Origin: JAAYAY01 sp964429355
GTDB taxonomy: Bacteria; Planctomycetota; Planctomycetia; Pirellulales; Thermoguttaceae
Direction: 5' to 3'
Assembly (NCBI GenBank): GCA_964429355.1
Contig: CAYSCH010000016.1
Coordinates: 1-49,281 of the forward strand
Length of the DNA: 49,281 bases
Shown piece after piece: positions 17,387 through 25,468 of the stretch. The stretch's first letter is position 1; the number at the start of each line of letters is the position of its first letter. Under the pieces are notes generated by a model that saw only the letters and a list, made by a program, of their open reading frames with translations, made no database searches and was not told the DNA's origin. Made by a program: the position numbers and the translations under genes.

Positions 17387-19429
17387 TTACTGGGGCGAGT
17401 AGACTCGCGTGCTTTCTTCCTTGGTGATCGGGTCGGGGATTTCATCCGTGGTCACTTGGACGCGCATCCGTACGTCACCCGGCTGTACTCCTTCGACTCG
17501 AACGCGGTAGGTCACATCGGCCTTCGCGGCCAATCGTGGCAGGGGCTCGAACACAAGGGTGTTTCCCTGGGCCGACGGAGCCTGCTGGTTTGGCGCCTCG
17601 GCGGCGATGGCGCGCAGATTCGGCGGTACCTCGGCCACCAGACGCACGTTCGTGGCTTCCTTGGAGCCCTGGTTTACGACGCGGATCTCGTACAAGGTCT
17701 GACCGCCGACTTCGATTGGGTCCTGAAGATCGGCCACCTCGAAGTACATGGCGACGATACCTTCGACCAGCACGGCCTGTTCGACTTCTGCTTTCGCTCC
17801 GCTGTCGTCGGATGATACGAGGCGAATCTTGTGCTGGCCGGCTTCGACCGGCATGAGTGTGAGTTGAACGGGGGGCGGCCCGGCTTGAACGGGAATCTCT
17901 TCCAGCACCCAATGGACCGTGCGGGTTGCCTCCTCATAGTAGGCACGGTTCGTGCCGCTGACGAACTTCAATCCGGCCGGTACCTCGACGGCCAGTTCGA
18001 CCTGCTTGGCGGGCGCCGTGCCCGGGTTGCGAACCGAGAGATTATAGACCGCCTCGCATTCGAGGAATCGGCGAGAGGGACCTTGGACGTCGACCTCCAG
18101 CTTGGGAGCGATCACCTCGATCGGGCTCCGGTGTTCGGTCCGGAGGCTGGGCTCGCCTCTTGCAGTGATGACGTTGACCAATTGACCGGGGTGGACGGCT
18201 TCAAGAACGAGCGTCAGCTCGCGAGATTCTTTAGGCGCGAGGGTACCGACTTCGTATTCCAGGTCGGCGCCGGCCGGATGGCGGAAACCGTCGGGCACGT
18301 GTTCTTCGAGCACGACGTTCTCGGCGATGCCGGTTCCCGGGTTGGTTACCCGGATCTTCAAGGTGAGGTTCTCGCCCTTGAGGACCTTTTCGAGTACTTC
18401 GGTTTCGACAGCCAGCATGGGACGGGTCACCTTGGCCCGAACGGAAGCTTCGGTCTGGAAGTGGACGGTGGCAACGCTGCCGATCTCGCCTTCTTCCGTG
18501 GGCATCAACTCCATCTCGACGACAACATCCTGGTTTGGATTCAGAGTTCCGATTTTCCAGACCAACCCACCTTCTGCACCCTGCAAAGCCTGAGGTTTGG
18601 TGCTCTGGAGCCGAGTTCCTTGGGGGATTTCGTCACGGACTTCAACATCTTTGGCGGCCACGGTGCCCACGTTTCGCACGTGGATTTCGAAGATGGCGGG
18701 GCGTCCGACCTGGATCTCGACGGGTGCGACTTTCTCGACGACGAGTTGCGGCGTCTGGGCACCTTCCTGATCGTTGGTACCAGGGCGGCCTGTGCCCGTC
18801 GCCATTTGCGGGCCGGACAGGGCGGGCTGGATCGGCGACTCGGCGAACGTCGGCGGTGCCGAGCTTCGATTCATCGGCTGGGCTTCGCTGGGAGGCTGGA
18901 TCTGCTGGGGAATGAGGTCCGGCTCGGCCAGATAACCGCCGGTCGGAGCTGGCGGGCCTGCCACGGAAGTTACGTCCGCCGGGGGCATTGTTGCCGAGGC
19001 CGACGGAAGAGGTTCGGCCATGGGGATGGAGGCGGCAGGATTGGCGACAATGCCGGCTGCGACGGGTGGATCGAAATTGGGCGGAACCGGCGACGCGAGG
19101 ACGGGAGGTGGCTCTACGGGCGGTGGTGTCATGCCCGTGTTGGTTGCGTCTGCAAGGGAGAATGCTGCGGGCGCGGGTGTTGGCATCGCGACATTGTCGG
19201 TGGCGGTCTGAGTTGCTGTATTCCGGAGATCCGCGGTCTGCCGCGAGTTTGGCGATCGCAACGGATTACCCGCCGGTTTCGGCGTAGTGGGCGAGGAGTT
19301 GGTTGTGGCGGAAACGGCCGATTTAGGCGACGCAACAGCGTCAGTGCGGCGTTGGGCTTGTGCGATGGTAATGAGCCCAAGAGTAATAATGGCAGCAAGA
19401 ACGGACATTCGAAGGAGAATGCGTTTCAT
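17387..19429 (-). CDS. Exported DUF11-repeat protein
   Basis: This 680-residue protein starts with a signal peptide (MKRILLRMSVLAAIITLG, cleavage near AQA). Residues about 27-225 are Pro/Ala/Thr-rich and low-complexity. At least four DUF11-type beta-sandwich modules follow, at about 228-335, 340-440, 445-550 and 555-675. Each has a 'V.NxGTxxAxxVxxxxxxPxG' core, for example 'NVGTVAAKDVEVRDEIPQG' and 'NPGTAPAKQVELAVEVPAG'. DUF11 repeats occur in large surface proteins and probably form rod-like extracellular stalks. The 3' end converges on the A-type carrier gene with only 16 bases between. No anchor or sorting signal is visible at the C-terminus. Confidence 0.82.
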   Translation of the reverse strand: MKRILLRMSVLAAIITLGLITIAQAQRRTDAVASPKSAVSATTNSSPTTPKPAGNPLRSPNSRQTADLRNTATQTATDNVAMPTPAPAAFSLADATNTGMTPPPVEPPPVLASPVPPNFDPPVAAGIVANPAASIPMAEPLPSASATMPPADVTSVAGPPAPTGGYLAEPDLIPQQIQPPSEAQPMNRSSAPPTFAESPIQPALSGPQMATGTGRPGTNDQEGAQTPQLVVEKVAPVEIQVGRPAIFEIHVRNVGTVAAKDVEVRDEIPQGTRLQSTKPQALQGAEGGLVWKIGTLNPNQDVVVEMELMPTEEGEIGSVATVHFQTEASVRAKVTRPMLAVETEVLEKVLKGENLTLKIRVTNPGTGIAENVVLEEHVPDGFRHPAGADLEYEVGTLAPKESRELTLVLEAVHPGQLVNVITARGEPSLRTEHRSPIEVIAPKLEVDVQGPSRRFLECEAVYNLSVRNPGTAPAKQVELAVEVPAGLKFVSGTNRAYYEEATRTVHWVLEEIPVQAGPPPVQLTLMPVEAGQHKIRLVSSDDSGAKAEVEQAVLVEGIVAMYFEVADLQDPIEVGGQTLYEIRVVNQGSKEATNVRLVAEVPPNLRAIAAEAPNQQAPSAQGNTLVFEPLPRLAAKADVTYRVRVEGVQPGDVRMRVQVTTDEIPDPITKEESTRVYSPQ

Positions 19430-19620
19430 CGATCGAGATCCCCTGACGGACTGACAGGCCGTCCACTGAACGTTTCAGTATGCAAGAGCCGCAGATGGAG
19501 TTGGTCCACGACGGCGCGCAAAACCCGCCGACGGTGGCTGGCTGTTAGTATCAGAATCCACTTCGAAGGGGAAGGCCAATTGTGGGGATGAGTCGGCAAG
19601 CCGGCAAGCTTGGTAAGCTG

Positions 19621-19653
19621 GCTGGCAGGACAAGCCATTACCATCCTGCCAGC
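19621..19653. repeat. 10-bp stem hairpin and G/C-rich heptamer repeats
   Basis: GCTGGCAGGA (19621-19630) and TCCTGCCAGC (19644-19653) form a perfect 10-bp stem with a 13-base loop. Just before it, at about 19592-19620, the motif GGCAAGC recurs in degenerate tandem copies. The 404-base interval 19430-19833, between the DUF11 and DUF2203 genes, shows nothing else I can name. No T tract follows, so it is not a typical terminator. Confidence 0.5.
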
Positions 19654-19833
19654 GGACTGGTGTCTGGCGGGGACATTTTGCCGGCGCAGGTGAGGCGAGT
19701 GGCGGCCATGGTTTCGCTGGAAGTCAGCGCAAGGCACCGGCGATTTCGAAAGTGGGGTTGCTGCGGGGGAGCAACCGGCGAGGACCAGGGATCGAGAGGC
19801 GGCAGGTCGGAATCTTGGCCTGGCGACGGGCTG

Positions 19834-20283
19834 CTAACAGGCGGTCGAATCGCCGCTGGAGAAGAGATCGCTGGAAGTTCCGGCGTCGACGGTGAGAGGA
19901 CGGCGCCCCTGGAAACCGCCGTTGATTTCGTGCCAGTGGAGTACCTCAGGCTCGCCCAGCTTCCAGCAGAGGTAGATATCGCGCCCGTCGAGTCGCGATG
20001 GAAAATCGACGATGCCTTCGACAGCGCTCTTGGGCTCAATGCCGAGTTGCCGAAGCTCGTCGACGTAGCCTCGCAATTGCATCGCATCCTCTTCAAGAGA
20101 GGCTTCCATGGCAGCCAATTCCTGCCAATAGGGATCGTTTTCGTTCCGCACTCGGTTGTTCAGAAGGTAGCTCACCCGCTGGCGGCGTTCCGTTACCTCC
20201 TGCGACAAATGAACCAGATCGGAAACGATGGCGCGAACCAGGGGCAATGCGGCGTTGGCCTGTTCGATGGTGAACGTTTTCAT
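19834..20283 (-). CDS. DUF2203 domain protein
   Basis: This 149-residue protein opens with 'MKTFTIEQANAALPLVRAIV', the characteristic DUF2203 N-terminus, and contains 'KLGEPEVLHWHEINGGFQGR' near the C-terminus, the other conserved block. A helical, coiled-coil-like middle (residues about 20-75) separates them. The function of the family is unknown. The start is the ATG at 20283; the frame extends upstream to 20325, but those 14 residues are not conserved. A palindromic repeat element lies directly upstream, between this gene and nuoI. Confidence 0.85.
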   Translation of the reverse strand: MKTFTIEQANAALPLVRAIVSDLVHLSQEVTERRQRVSYLLNNRVRNENDPYWQELAAMEASLEEDAMQLRGYVDELRQLGIEPKSAVEGIVDFPSRLDGRDIYLCWKLGEPEVLHWHEINGGFQGRRPLTVDAGTSSDLFSSGDSTAC

Positions 20284-20343
20284 GGCTGTGTGTTCCATCG
20301 CACGAAAACCGCGCCCGAAAACCACCCAAGTCCCACCCGGATC

Positions 20344-20473
20344 CTAGTGCTGTCAAACCTCAGTTTTTGGGTTGGCCATCGGCTGGAGTCCAGCCTTCAG
20401 GCAGGCTTTTGCACGCCGAAGCGTGGACTCCAACGATCGGCAACCCCGCCCTTAAGACTTGACAGAGCACTAG
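20344..20473. repeat. 130-bp palindromic, MITE/REPIN-like element
   Basis: The ends are inverted: CTAGTGCT-GTCAA on the left (20344-20356) and TTGACAGAGCACTAG on the right (20459-20473), which differ by a two-base indel. Inner arms also pair: about 20370-20396 mirrors about 20418-20444 (GGAGTCCAG against TGGACTCC, with flanking GGTTG and CAACC). CTAG at each end may be a target-site duplication or part of the repeat. No coding frame is present. The right-hand CTAG contains the nuoI stop codon. Confidence 0.75.
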
Positions 20474-21027
20474 TTTGGACCTTCGTGGACGGGCTCGGTA
20501 ATTTGTTTGGACAAGGCAACTGCGGTCGGATTCAGGGTCGCTCTCCCCCAGGCAATTTCAAGGGGCAACCGCGAGAAATCGACAAGGCATCCATCACGAC
20601 TGTAACAACTCAAATCGTGGGTAGATCCCATAAAAATGCAGTCGACGGGACAGTTTTCGGTACACATCCCGCAGAACATGCATTTTGTGTAATCGATGAC
20701 AAAACTCGTCACCCGAAATCCTTTGCGCCCTTCGACTTTCTCCTTCCCGATGTAGATACAGTCGACCGGGCAATCCCGAGCGCAACGCTCACAGGCGATG
20801 CAGGTGGTCAGATCAAATCGATGGAAGCCACGATAGCGAGGGGCCACCGCAATGGGGAGTTCGGGATATTCATACTTCTCGGTGAAAGTTTTCCGGTCGG
20901 GATTGTAGGTACGGATCCAGTACCGCATCGTTACCCACATCGCCTCTGCCACCGTGGTCACGGCCACGATGATATCGCGACACCAACCGGCAAAGCCGCC
21001 TGCGTGTTGAGAATGGCCGAGAGACAT
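20470..21027 (-). CDS. nuoI: NADH-quinone oxidoreductase subunit I (NuoI)
   Basis: This 185-residue protein is an 8Fe ferredoxin-type subunit of respiratory complex I. Two CxxCxxCxxxCP cluster motifs are visible, with cysteines at 76/79/82/86 and 116/119/122/126. They bind the N6a and N6b [4Fe-4S] clusters that pass electrons toward N2 and quinone. Both motifs continue 'VDC', giving extra cysteines at 90 and 130. The ATG at 21027 has GAGGA four bases upstream. It stands alone; no nuoH or nuoJ is adjacent, so the complex I genes are dispersed. The TAG stop at 20470-20472 lies inside the right CTAG of the palindromic element, so the C-terminus may have been reset by its insertion. Confidence 0.9.
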   Translation of the reverse strand: MSLGHSQHAGGFAGWCRDIIVAVTTVAEAMWVTMRYWIRTYNPDRKTFTEKYEYPELPIAVAPRYRGFHRFDLTTCIACERCARDCPVDCIYIGKEKVEGRKGFRVTSFVIDYTKCMFCGMCTENCPVDCIFMGSTHDLSCYSRDGCLVDFSRLPLEIAWGRATLNPTAVALSKQITEPVHEGPN

Positions 21028-21134
21028 GTGGTCCTCAAACGATGTCGTGAAGGAAAGGTGCTATTCGGGCAGCGACGGGGGTGACTCAACCCACCCTAAA
21101 GGGTTAAGAGAATAGAACTCACTGACCTCAATGG

Positions 21135-21162
21135 ATTATAGGAGTTTGGGGGCAGAAGTCAT
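21135..21162 (-). promoter_or_regulatory. Sigma70-type promoter of nuoI
   Basis: On the minus strand, ATGACT (21162-21157), a 16-base spacer and TATAAT (21140-21135) form a promoter with a perfect -10 box. It points at nuoI, leaving a leader of about 100 bases. It shares the 362-base interval 21028-21389 with the csrA promoter on the other strand. Confidence 0.55.
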
Positions 21163-21281
21163 AGGGTGGCTGCAATTGGGGGGGTACGATCTTTCGGCGA
21201 GATGGTCAACCGTTTCAGCTTACCTATGTGGCAAAATCCGTACCGCGGCAGTCGATAATTTTCCGATCGATCGATGTTTCC

Positions 21282-21310
21282 TTGACTTGCTACTTTTGGC
21301 GGCGTATGCT
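21282..21310 (+). promoter_or_regulatory. Sigma70-type promoter of csrA
   Basis: TTGACT (21282-21287), a 17-base spacer and TATGCT (21305-21310) closely match the housekeeping consensus. The predicted start near 21317 leaves about 73 bases of leader before the csrA ATG. Confidence 0.65.
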
Positions 21311-21389
21311 GGAACAAAGGCGGTCCCGGTACGTACGCCCGTGCAGTGTCCTTTTCGGAGGGCCTGCCGCCTGGGCAAGGAACGATAGG

Positions 21390-21608
21390 ATGTTGGTACT
21401 ATCCCGAAAGAAGAACGAAAGTATAGTCATCGCGGATGACATTACAATCGTGGTCGTCGAGATTCGAGGAGACAAGGTTCGCCTCGGGGTGGAAGCCCCG
21501 AAGGAAGTGCCGGTCCACCGTCGAGAGGTCTTCGATGCGATACGTCGCAACGAAGCTGCCGCAGCCGAAGGGAAGGCAGACACGGCAGAGACCAATAAGG
21601 ACTCATAG
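21390..21608 (+). CDS. csrA: Carbon storage regulator CsrA
   Basis: This 72-residue protein shows the full CsrA/RsmA fold: 'MLVLSRKKNESIVIADDITI', then 'GDKVRLGVEAPKEVPVHRREV'. The RNA-contact residues Leu4 and Arg6 near the N-terminus and the VHRREV segment are intact. CsrA dimers bind GGA-containing hairpins in leaders of mRNAs and alter translation or stability. The ATG at 21390 has AAGGA eight bases upstream and a strong promoter at 21282-21310. The C-terminal tail after the VHR motif is about 25 residues, Ala/Glu-rich. No flagellar gene or fliW lies next to it, unlike many csrA loci. Confidence 0.95.
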   Translation: MLVLSRKKNESIVIADDITIVVVEIRGDKVRLGVEAPKEVPVHRREVFDAIRRNEAAAAEGKADTAETNKDS

Positions 21609-21802
21609 AGCCACTACCGAAACCGTTGGTTGTGGACCTCCATGTTCGTGGGAGCCTCCCACCTTTTGTCAGGGCATCTGGGAGACTCTCGCTTCTTAGA
21701 GCCGGTCCGAAGATTTTCGCCGCCCGATTGTTTTCCGTTGGTGGTGGCCGTCTTTGTGGTTTTGGGGCAATTCTTGAAGGCCGTGGCAGGCCCAGCTGAA
21801 TA

Positions 21803-21838
21803 GCCTTGCGGGATTCCCGGAGGGAATTGCGGCAAGGC
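21803..21838. repeat. Hairpin with GGA at its tip, downstream of csrA
   Basis: GCCTTGC (21803-21809) pairs with GCAAGGC (21832-21838), and an inner ATTCCC/GGGAAT stem carries GGA at the tip. CsrA recognises GGA in hairpin loops, but the three-base loop here is small. It lies about 195 bases after csrA in a 385-base interval (21609-21993) that shows no gene. Confidence 0.4.
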
Positions 21839-21993
21839 ACTGGACGAACTCGATGGGCCGGGGCTGACAGAGTTCGCCGGCAAAACAGGGACATGTGCGC
21901 CGATTTTCGTGTCGAATACTCGCAGCCGGGCTGGGCGGTCCCCCCTTCCCAATCAGCTCCGCAGGTCTTAGAATCGACCGTTTGCGATCGGCC

Positions 21994-22067
21994 GGCCCCG
22001 TCGTCTAGCCAGGTCAGGACACAGGCCTTTCAAGCCTGTAGCACGGGTTCAAATCCCGTCGGGGTCA
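21994..22067 (+). tRNA. tRNA-Glu (anticodon TTC)
   Basis: This 74-base cloverleaf has acceptor GGCCCCG / CGGGGTC, an anticodon arm CAGGC-CTTTCAA-GCCTG with TTC in the loop, and a T arm ACGGG-TTCAAAT-CCCGT. The discriminator is A and no CCA is encoded. It stands alone, 134 bases before hemH. Confidence 0.95.
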
Positions 22068-22201
22068 CTATGTTCGGACGCCGTTGCGTCTGAGCAGCAG
22101 GACTACCATACAGAGAAGGCACCTACTGGAGAGGAAGAAGTTGCCCTCCGCAAGCAGGAGGAGTTCTTCCTTTTCTTTTGCGCTTCGAGAGGGCTTGGCA
22201 G

Positions 22202-23221
22202 ATGGCACTCCCCTACGATGCCGTTCTTCTTCTCTCGTTCGGTGGGCCCGAGGGGATCGACGATGTGCGCCCGTTTCTCGAGAACGTCCTCCGCGGCAAA
22301 CACGTTCCGGAAGAACGACTGCTCGAAGTTGCCGAGCACTACTACCTGTTCGATGGGGTGAGCCCCATCAATGCCCAGAATCGCGCATTGTTGTCAGCCC
22401 TCATCTCGGAGTTGCGAGCCCACGGCATCGACCTGCCGGTTTATTGGGGGAACCGCAATTGGCATCCCCTGCTTGCCGACACCATGCGTCAGATGTCGGA
22501 GGACGGCGTTCGGCGGGCGCTGGCCTTCGTGACGTCAGCTTTCGCGTCTTATTCGGGTTGCCGGCAGTATCTTGAGGACATTGAGCGAGCCAGAGGCGAG
22601 ATCGGGAGCCAGGCTCCGGTGATCGACAAGCTGCGGCTTTTCCACAACCATCCCGGCTTCATCGAGCCAATGGCCGAGCGTATCGCCCATGATCTTGCGT
22701 CGATGGACGATCGGGCGCGTGCGGTGGCGAGGCTGGTCTTCACGGCCCACAGTGTTCCCCAGGCCATGTCGGCCGGATGCGCCTATGTCGCCCAGCTTCG
22801 CGAGGCTTGCCGCCTCGTGGCGGAGCGGATTGGCCGGACGGAGTGGGACCTCGTTTACCAGAGTCGCAGCGGCCCCCCGTCGCAGCCATGGCTGGAGCCG
22901 GACGTGAGGGACCACCTGAGGGGGCTCAGCAGTGCCGGCTGCAAGGACGTGGTACTGGTTCCAATTGGATTCCTGTCGGAGCACATGGAAGTGATCTACG
23001 ATCTCGACGTGGAAGCTGCCGAGGTTTGCGAGGAGATCGGCATCCACCTGGTTCGATCGGCGGTGGTCGGCTGCCATCCGCGTTTCGTGGCCATGATTCG
23101 AGAATTGATCCAGGAGCGACTTGACGAGAGACCGCAACGCCTGTCGCTGGGCGAGCTTGGGCCTTCTCCCGACATTTGCCCCGACGATTGCTGCCGGTGG
23201 CAGTCGATGGGTCCTACATGA
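22202..23221 (+). CDS. hemH: Ferrochelatase (HemH/CpfC type) with likely [2Fe-2S] cysteines
   Basis: This 339-residue protein inserts ferrous iron into a porphyrin or coproporphyrin in late haem synthesis. Family marks are 'LLSFGGPEG' (10-18), 'FTAHSVPQ' with the catalytic His183, 'YQSRSGPPSQPWLEPD' (219-234) and 'IGFLSEHMEVIYDLD' (255-269). The sequence is close in style to actinobacterial enzymes. Cys120 lies in 'SGCRQY', where Mycobacterium tuberculosis ferrochelatase has a cluster cysteine, and Cys326, 330 and 331 near the C-terminus could supply the rest. Whether it makes coproheme or protoheme is undecided; hemQ was not seen. The ATG at 22202 is family-length. It converges on fusA with an 8-base overlap. 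Confidence 0.93.
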   Translation: MALPYDAVLLLSFGGPEGIDDVRPFLENVLRGKHVPEERLLEVAEHYYLFDGVSPINAQNRALLSALISELRAHGIDLPVYWGNRNWHPLLADTMRQMSEDGVRRALAFVTSAFASYSGCRQYLEDIERARGEIGSQAPVIDKLRLFHNHPGFIEPMAERIAHDLASMDDRARAVARLVFTAHSVPQAMSAGCAYVAQLREACRLVAERIGRTEWDLVYQSRSGPPSQPWLEPDVRDHLRGLSSAGCKDVVLVPIGFLSEHMEVIYDLDVEAAEVCEEIGIHLVRSAVVGCHPRFVAMIRELIQERLDERPQRLSLGELGPSPDICPDDCCRWQSMGPT

Positions 23222-25286
23222 AACTCTGAAGGACATCTGGTGGAGCCGGACCGTAGGTGAACGGTTCCATCGAGCAGGTCGCCCGTCCCTGGCTGAGGCC
23301 GCGCATGGCGTTGGCAAACCCGAACAGGTTGGCGAGCGGTGCTTCGGCATCGATTACCGTATTGCGTCCGCGAGTCTGGGTCCGGGTGATCACAGCGCGG
23401 CGTTGTTGAAGATCGCTGACAAAATCCCCCAGGCTCTCCTCGGGAGTGGTGACTTCCAGCCGCATGATCGGTTCGAGGAGCACGGTGCCCGCCTCGGCCA
23501 GGGCTTTTCGAAAGGCATCCGCCGCAGCCATTCGAAAGGCCATTTCGTTGCTCTCGGTTTCGTGAACAGTGCCGCCGAGGACAGTGATCTTCACGTTCAT
23601 CAAGGGGAATCCGAACATGCCGCCGCCTTCTCCTTCTCCGGTGAGAACCTCCATGGCGGCAGCCAGGTATTCACTTGGCAACTGGCCCGCGCACGCGCTC
23701 GTCACCGTCACGGGCTTTTCTCCGTGTTCATGACGTTCCATACGGATGGTCAATTCCGCGAACAATCGCTGCCCGCCGACGGTCCGGTGGCATTGCCCAG
23801 TGGCCTCAACGGATCGCTCGATGGACTCGCGGTAGCTGACGCGAGGATTGTGGACGCGGACGTTGAGCCGATGTTCCCGCAGCAGTTGGTGCGTGATGAA
23901 TTCCAGGTGCAGTTCACCCATGCCGCTGATCAGTGTCTGGCCAGTCTCTTCGCTTTCCTTGGCGCGAAAGGTTGGGTCCTGGCGCCGCATCATATCGAGG
24001 ACGGCCGAAAGCTTCTTGCGGTCTTCGGAGCTTTCCGGTTCGATCGCCATCGAGATCACGGTTTCGGGAAAAACGATAGACTCCAGGAGGATGGGGGCCT
24101 TCACGTCGCACAGCGTATCGCCGGTGATGCTGTGGCGGAGCCCGATGATGCCGACGATGTCGCCGGCTTCCACGGCCGAGATCTGTTCGCGACGTCCGGC
24201 CTGCAATCGCCAGAGTTGCGGCACATTCTCCTTCTGGTTTTTGCCGGCATTGAGCACACGGCTGTTGGCTTTCAGACGCCCCGAATAGACCCGAACGTAG
24301 TGCAGATCGCCATGCTTGTCGGCTTGAATTTTGAACAGCAATCCGCAGAACGGTTCTTCGGGATCTGCCTTGCGGCGCAGCTTCTTGTCGGAGTCTTCGG
24401 GATCGGTACCTTCCACCGGGGGAATATCGGCCGGACTGGGAAGAAAGTACGTCACGGCATCCAACAGGGGCTGGACACCAATTCCGTCGAGCGCCGATCC
24501 GCAGAGCACGGGAACCACCATGTCGTGGATCACGGCCTCTCGGAGCACCTTGCGAACGAGTTGTGGGCAAATCGGTTCATCGGCGAGCAGCAGTTCTGCC
24601 AATTCGTCGCTGAGCAACGATAGCTCATCAAGGAGGCTGGCTCGCCACATCTCGGCATCGTCGATCATATCGTCCGGGATGTCGCTGACGACGATCTCGG
24701 TACCGTCCACCTCGCTGGGGAAGGTCAACAGCTTCATCTCAACGAGGTCGACAATCCCTCGGAAGGCGCCGTTCACATGAGGGGGCCCGCTGCCGACGGG
24801 AAGATTGACGGGCAACGGTTTGCACTCGAGCCGTTTTTCGATCTCGGTGAGGGTTGCGTAGAAATCGGCCCCTTCGCGATCCATCTTGTTGATGAACGCC
24901 AAACGCGGCACGTGGTATTTGTCGGCTTGGCGCCAAACGGTTTCGCTTTGGGCCTCAACGCCTTCCCGGGCACTGAAGACGACAACCGCGCCATCGAGAA
25001 CCCGGAGGCTTCGTTCGACCTCGGCGGTAAAATCCACATGCCCGGGAGTGTCGATGAGATTGATGATCTTACCATTCCAGGGGAACGTGACACAGGCGGC
25101 GACGATGGTGATCCCGCGTTCCTGCTCTTCGGCGAGATAGTCGGTCACGGTGGTGCCATCGTCGACCCGGCCGATCCGGTGGCTGGCATGGGAATAGAAG
25201 AGCATTCGCTCGGTAACGGTCGTTTTACCGGCATCGATATGGGCTATGATCCCAATGTTGCGAAGCTGTTCCAGTTGCCGAGCCAT
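23214..25286 (-). CDS. fusA: Translation elongation factor G
   Basis: This 690-residue GTPase drives ribosomal translocation. The G domain is complete: 'AHIDAGKTT' (P loop), 'DTPGHVDF' (switch II) and 'INKMDREGADF', followed by domains II-V ending in 'GRATCSMEPFTYGPAPP'. The sequence in the effector region (ERGITIVAACVTF) differs from classic EF-G1 and may belong to the spdEFG group described from spirochaetes, planctomycetes and deltaproteobacteria; this needs a tree. I take the second ATG (25286), because GGGAAG lies six bases before it and the resulting N-terminus, 'MARQLEQLRNIGIIAH', is standard; the first ATG at 25292 would add two residues. It is the last gene of the block, about 180 bases after rpsG, and overlaps hemH by 8 bases at its 3' end. 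Confidence 0.93.
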   Translation of the reverse strand: MARQLEQLRNIGIIAHIDAGKTTVTERMLFYSHASHRIGRVDDGTTVTDYLAEEQERGITIVAACVTFPWNGKIINLIDTPGHVDFTAEVERSLRVLDGAVVVFSAREGVEAQSETVWRQADKYHVPRLAFINKMDREGADFYATLTEIEKRLECKPLPVNLPVGSGPPHVNGAFRGIVDLVEMKLLTFPSEVDGTEIVVSDIPDDMIDDAEMWRASLLDELSLLSDELAELLLADEPICPQLVRKVLREAVIHDMVVPVLCGSALDGIGVQPLLDAVTYFLPSPADIPPVEGTDPEDSDKKLRRKADPEEPFCGLLFKIQADKHGDLHYVRVYSGRLKANSRVLNAGKNQKENVPQLWRLQAGRREQISAVEAGDIVGIIGLRHSITGDTLCDVKAPILLESIVFPETVISMAIEPESSEDRKKLSAVLDMMRRQDPTFRAKESEETGQTLISGMGELHLEFITHQLLREHRLNVRVHNPRVSYRESIERSVEATGQCHRTVGGQRLFAELTIRMERHEHGEKPVTVTSACAGQLPSEYLAAAMEVLTGEGEGGGMFGFPLMNVKITVLGGTVHETESNEMAFRMAAADAFRKALAEAGTVLLEPIMRLEVTTPEESLGDFVSDLQQRRAVITRTQTRGRNTVIDAEAPLANLFGFANAMRGLSQGRATCSMEPFTYGPAPPDVLQSFM

Positions 25287-25468
25287 TGCCATCTTCCCGC
25301 ATCATCGTTGAAATTGCCAATTCACCATCTTGCCAACCGCGCAAAAGAAACGCCGCGCACGTTGGGGACCGGCGCGGCGAGCGTCTCTTGAGCCGCTAAC
25401 AAGACCTCTGTTCGTGCTAATCCACGCCCGCGGGATATTCCCACGTCTTGTCAGTGCCTCAGGCCACA

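Noticed and set aside
17831..19591. 586-codon plus-strand open frame, Gly/Arg/Cys-rich
   Set aside because: Antisense to the DUF11-repeat gene; the composition reflects the repeats of the real gene.
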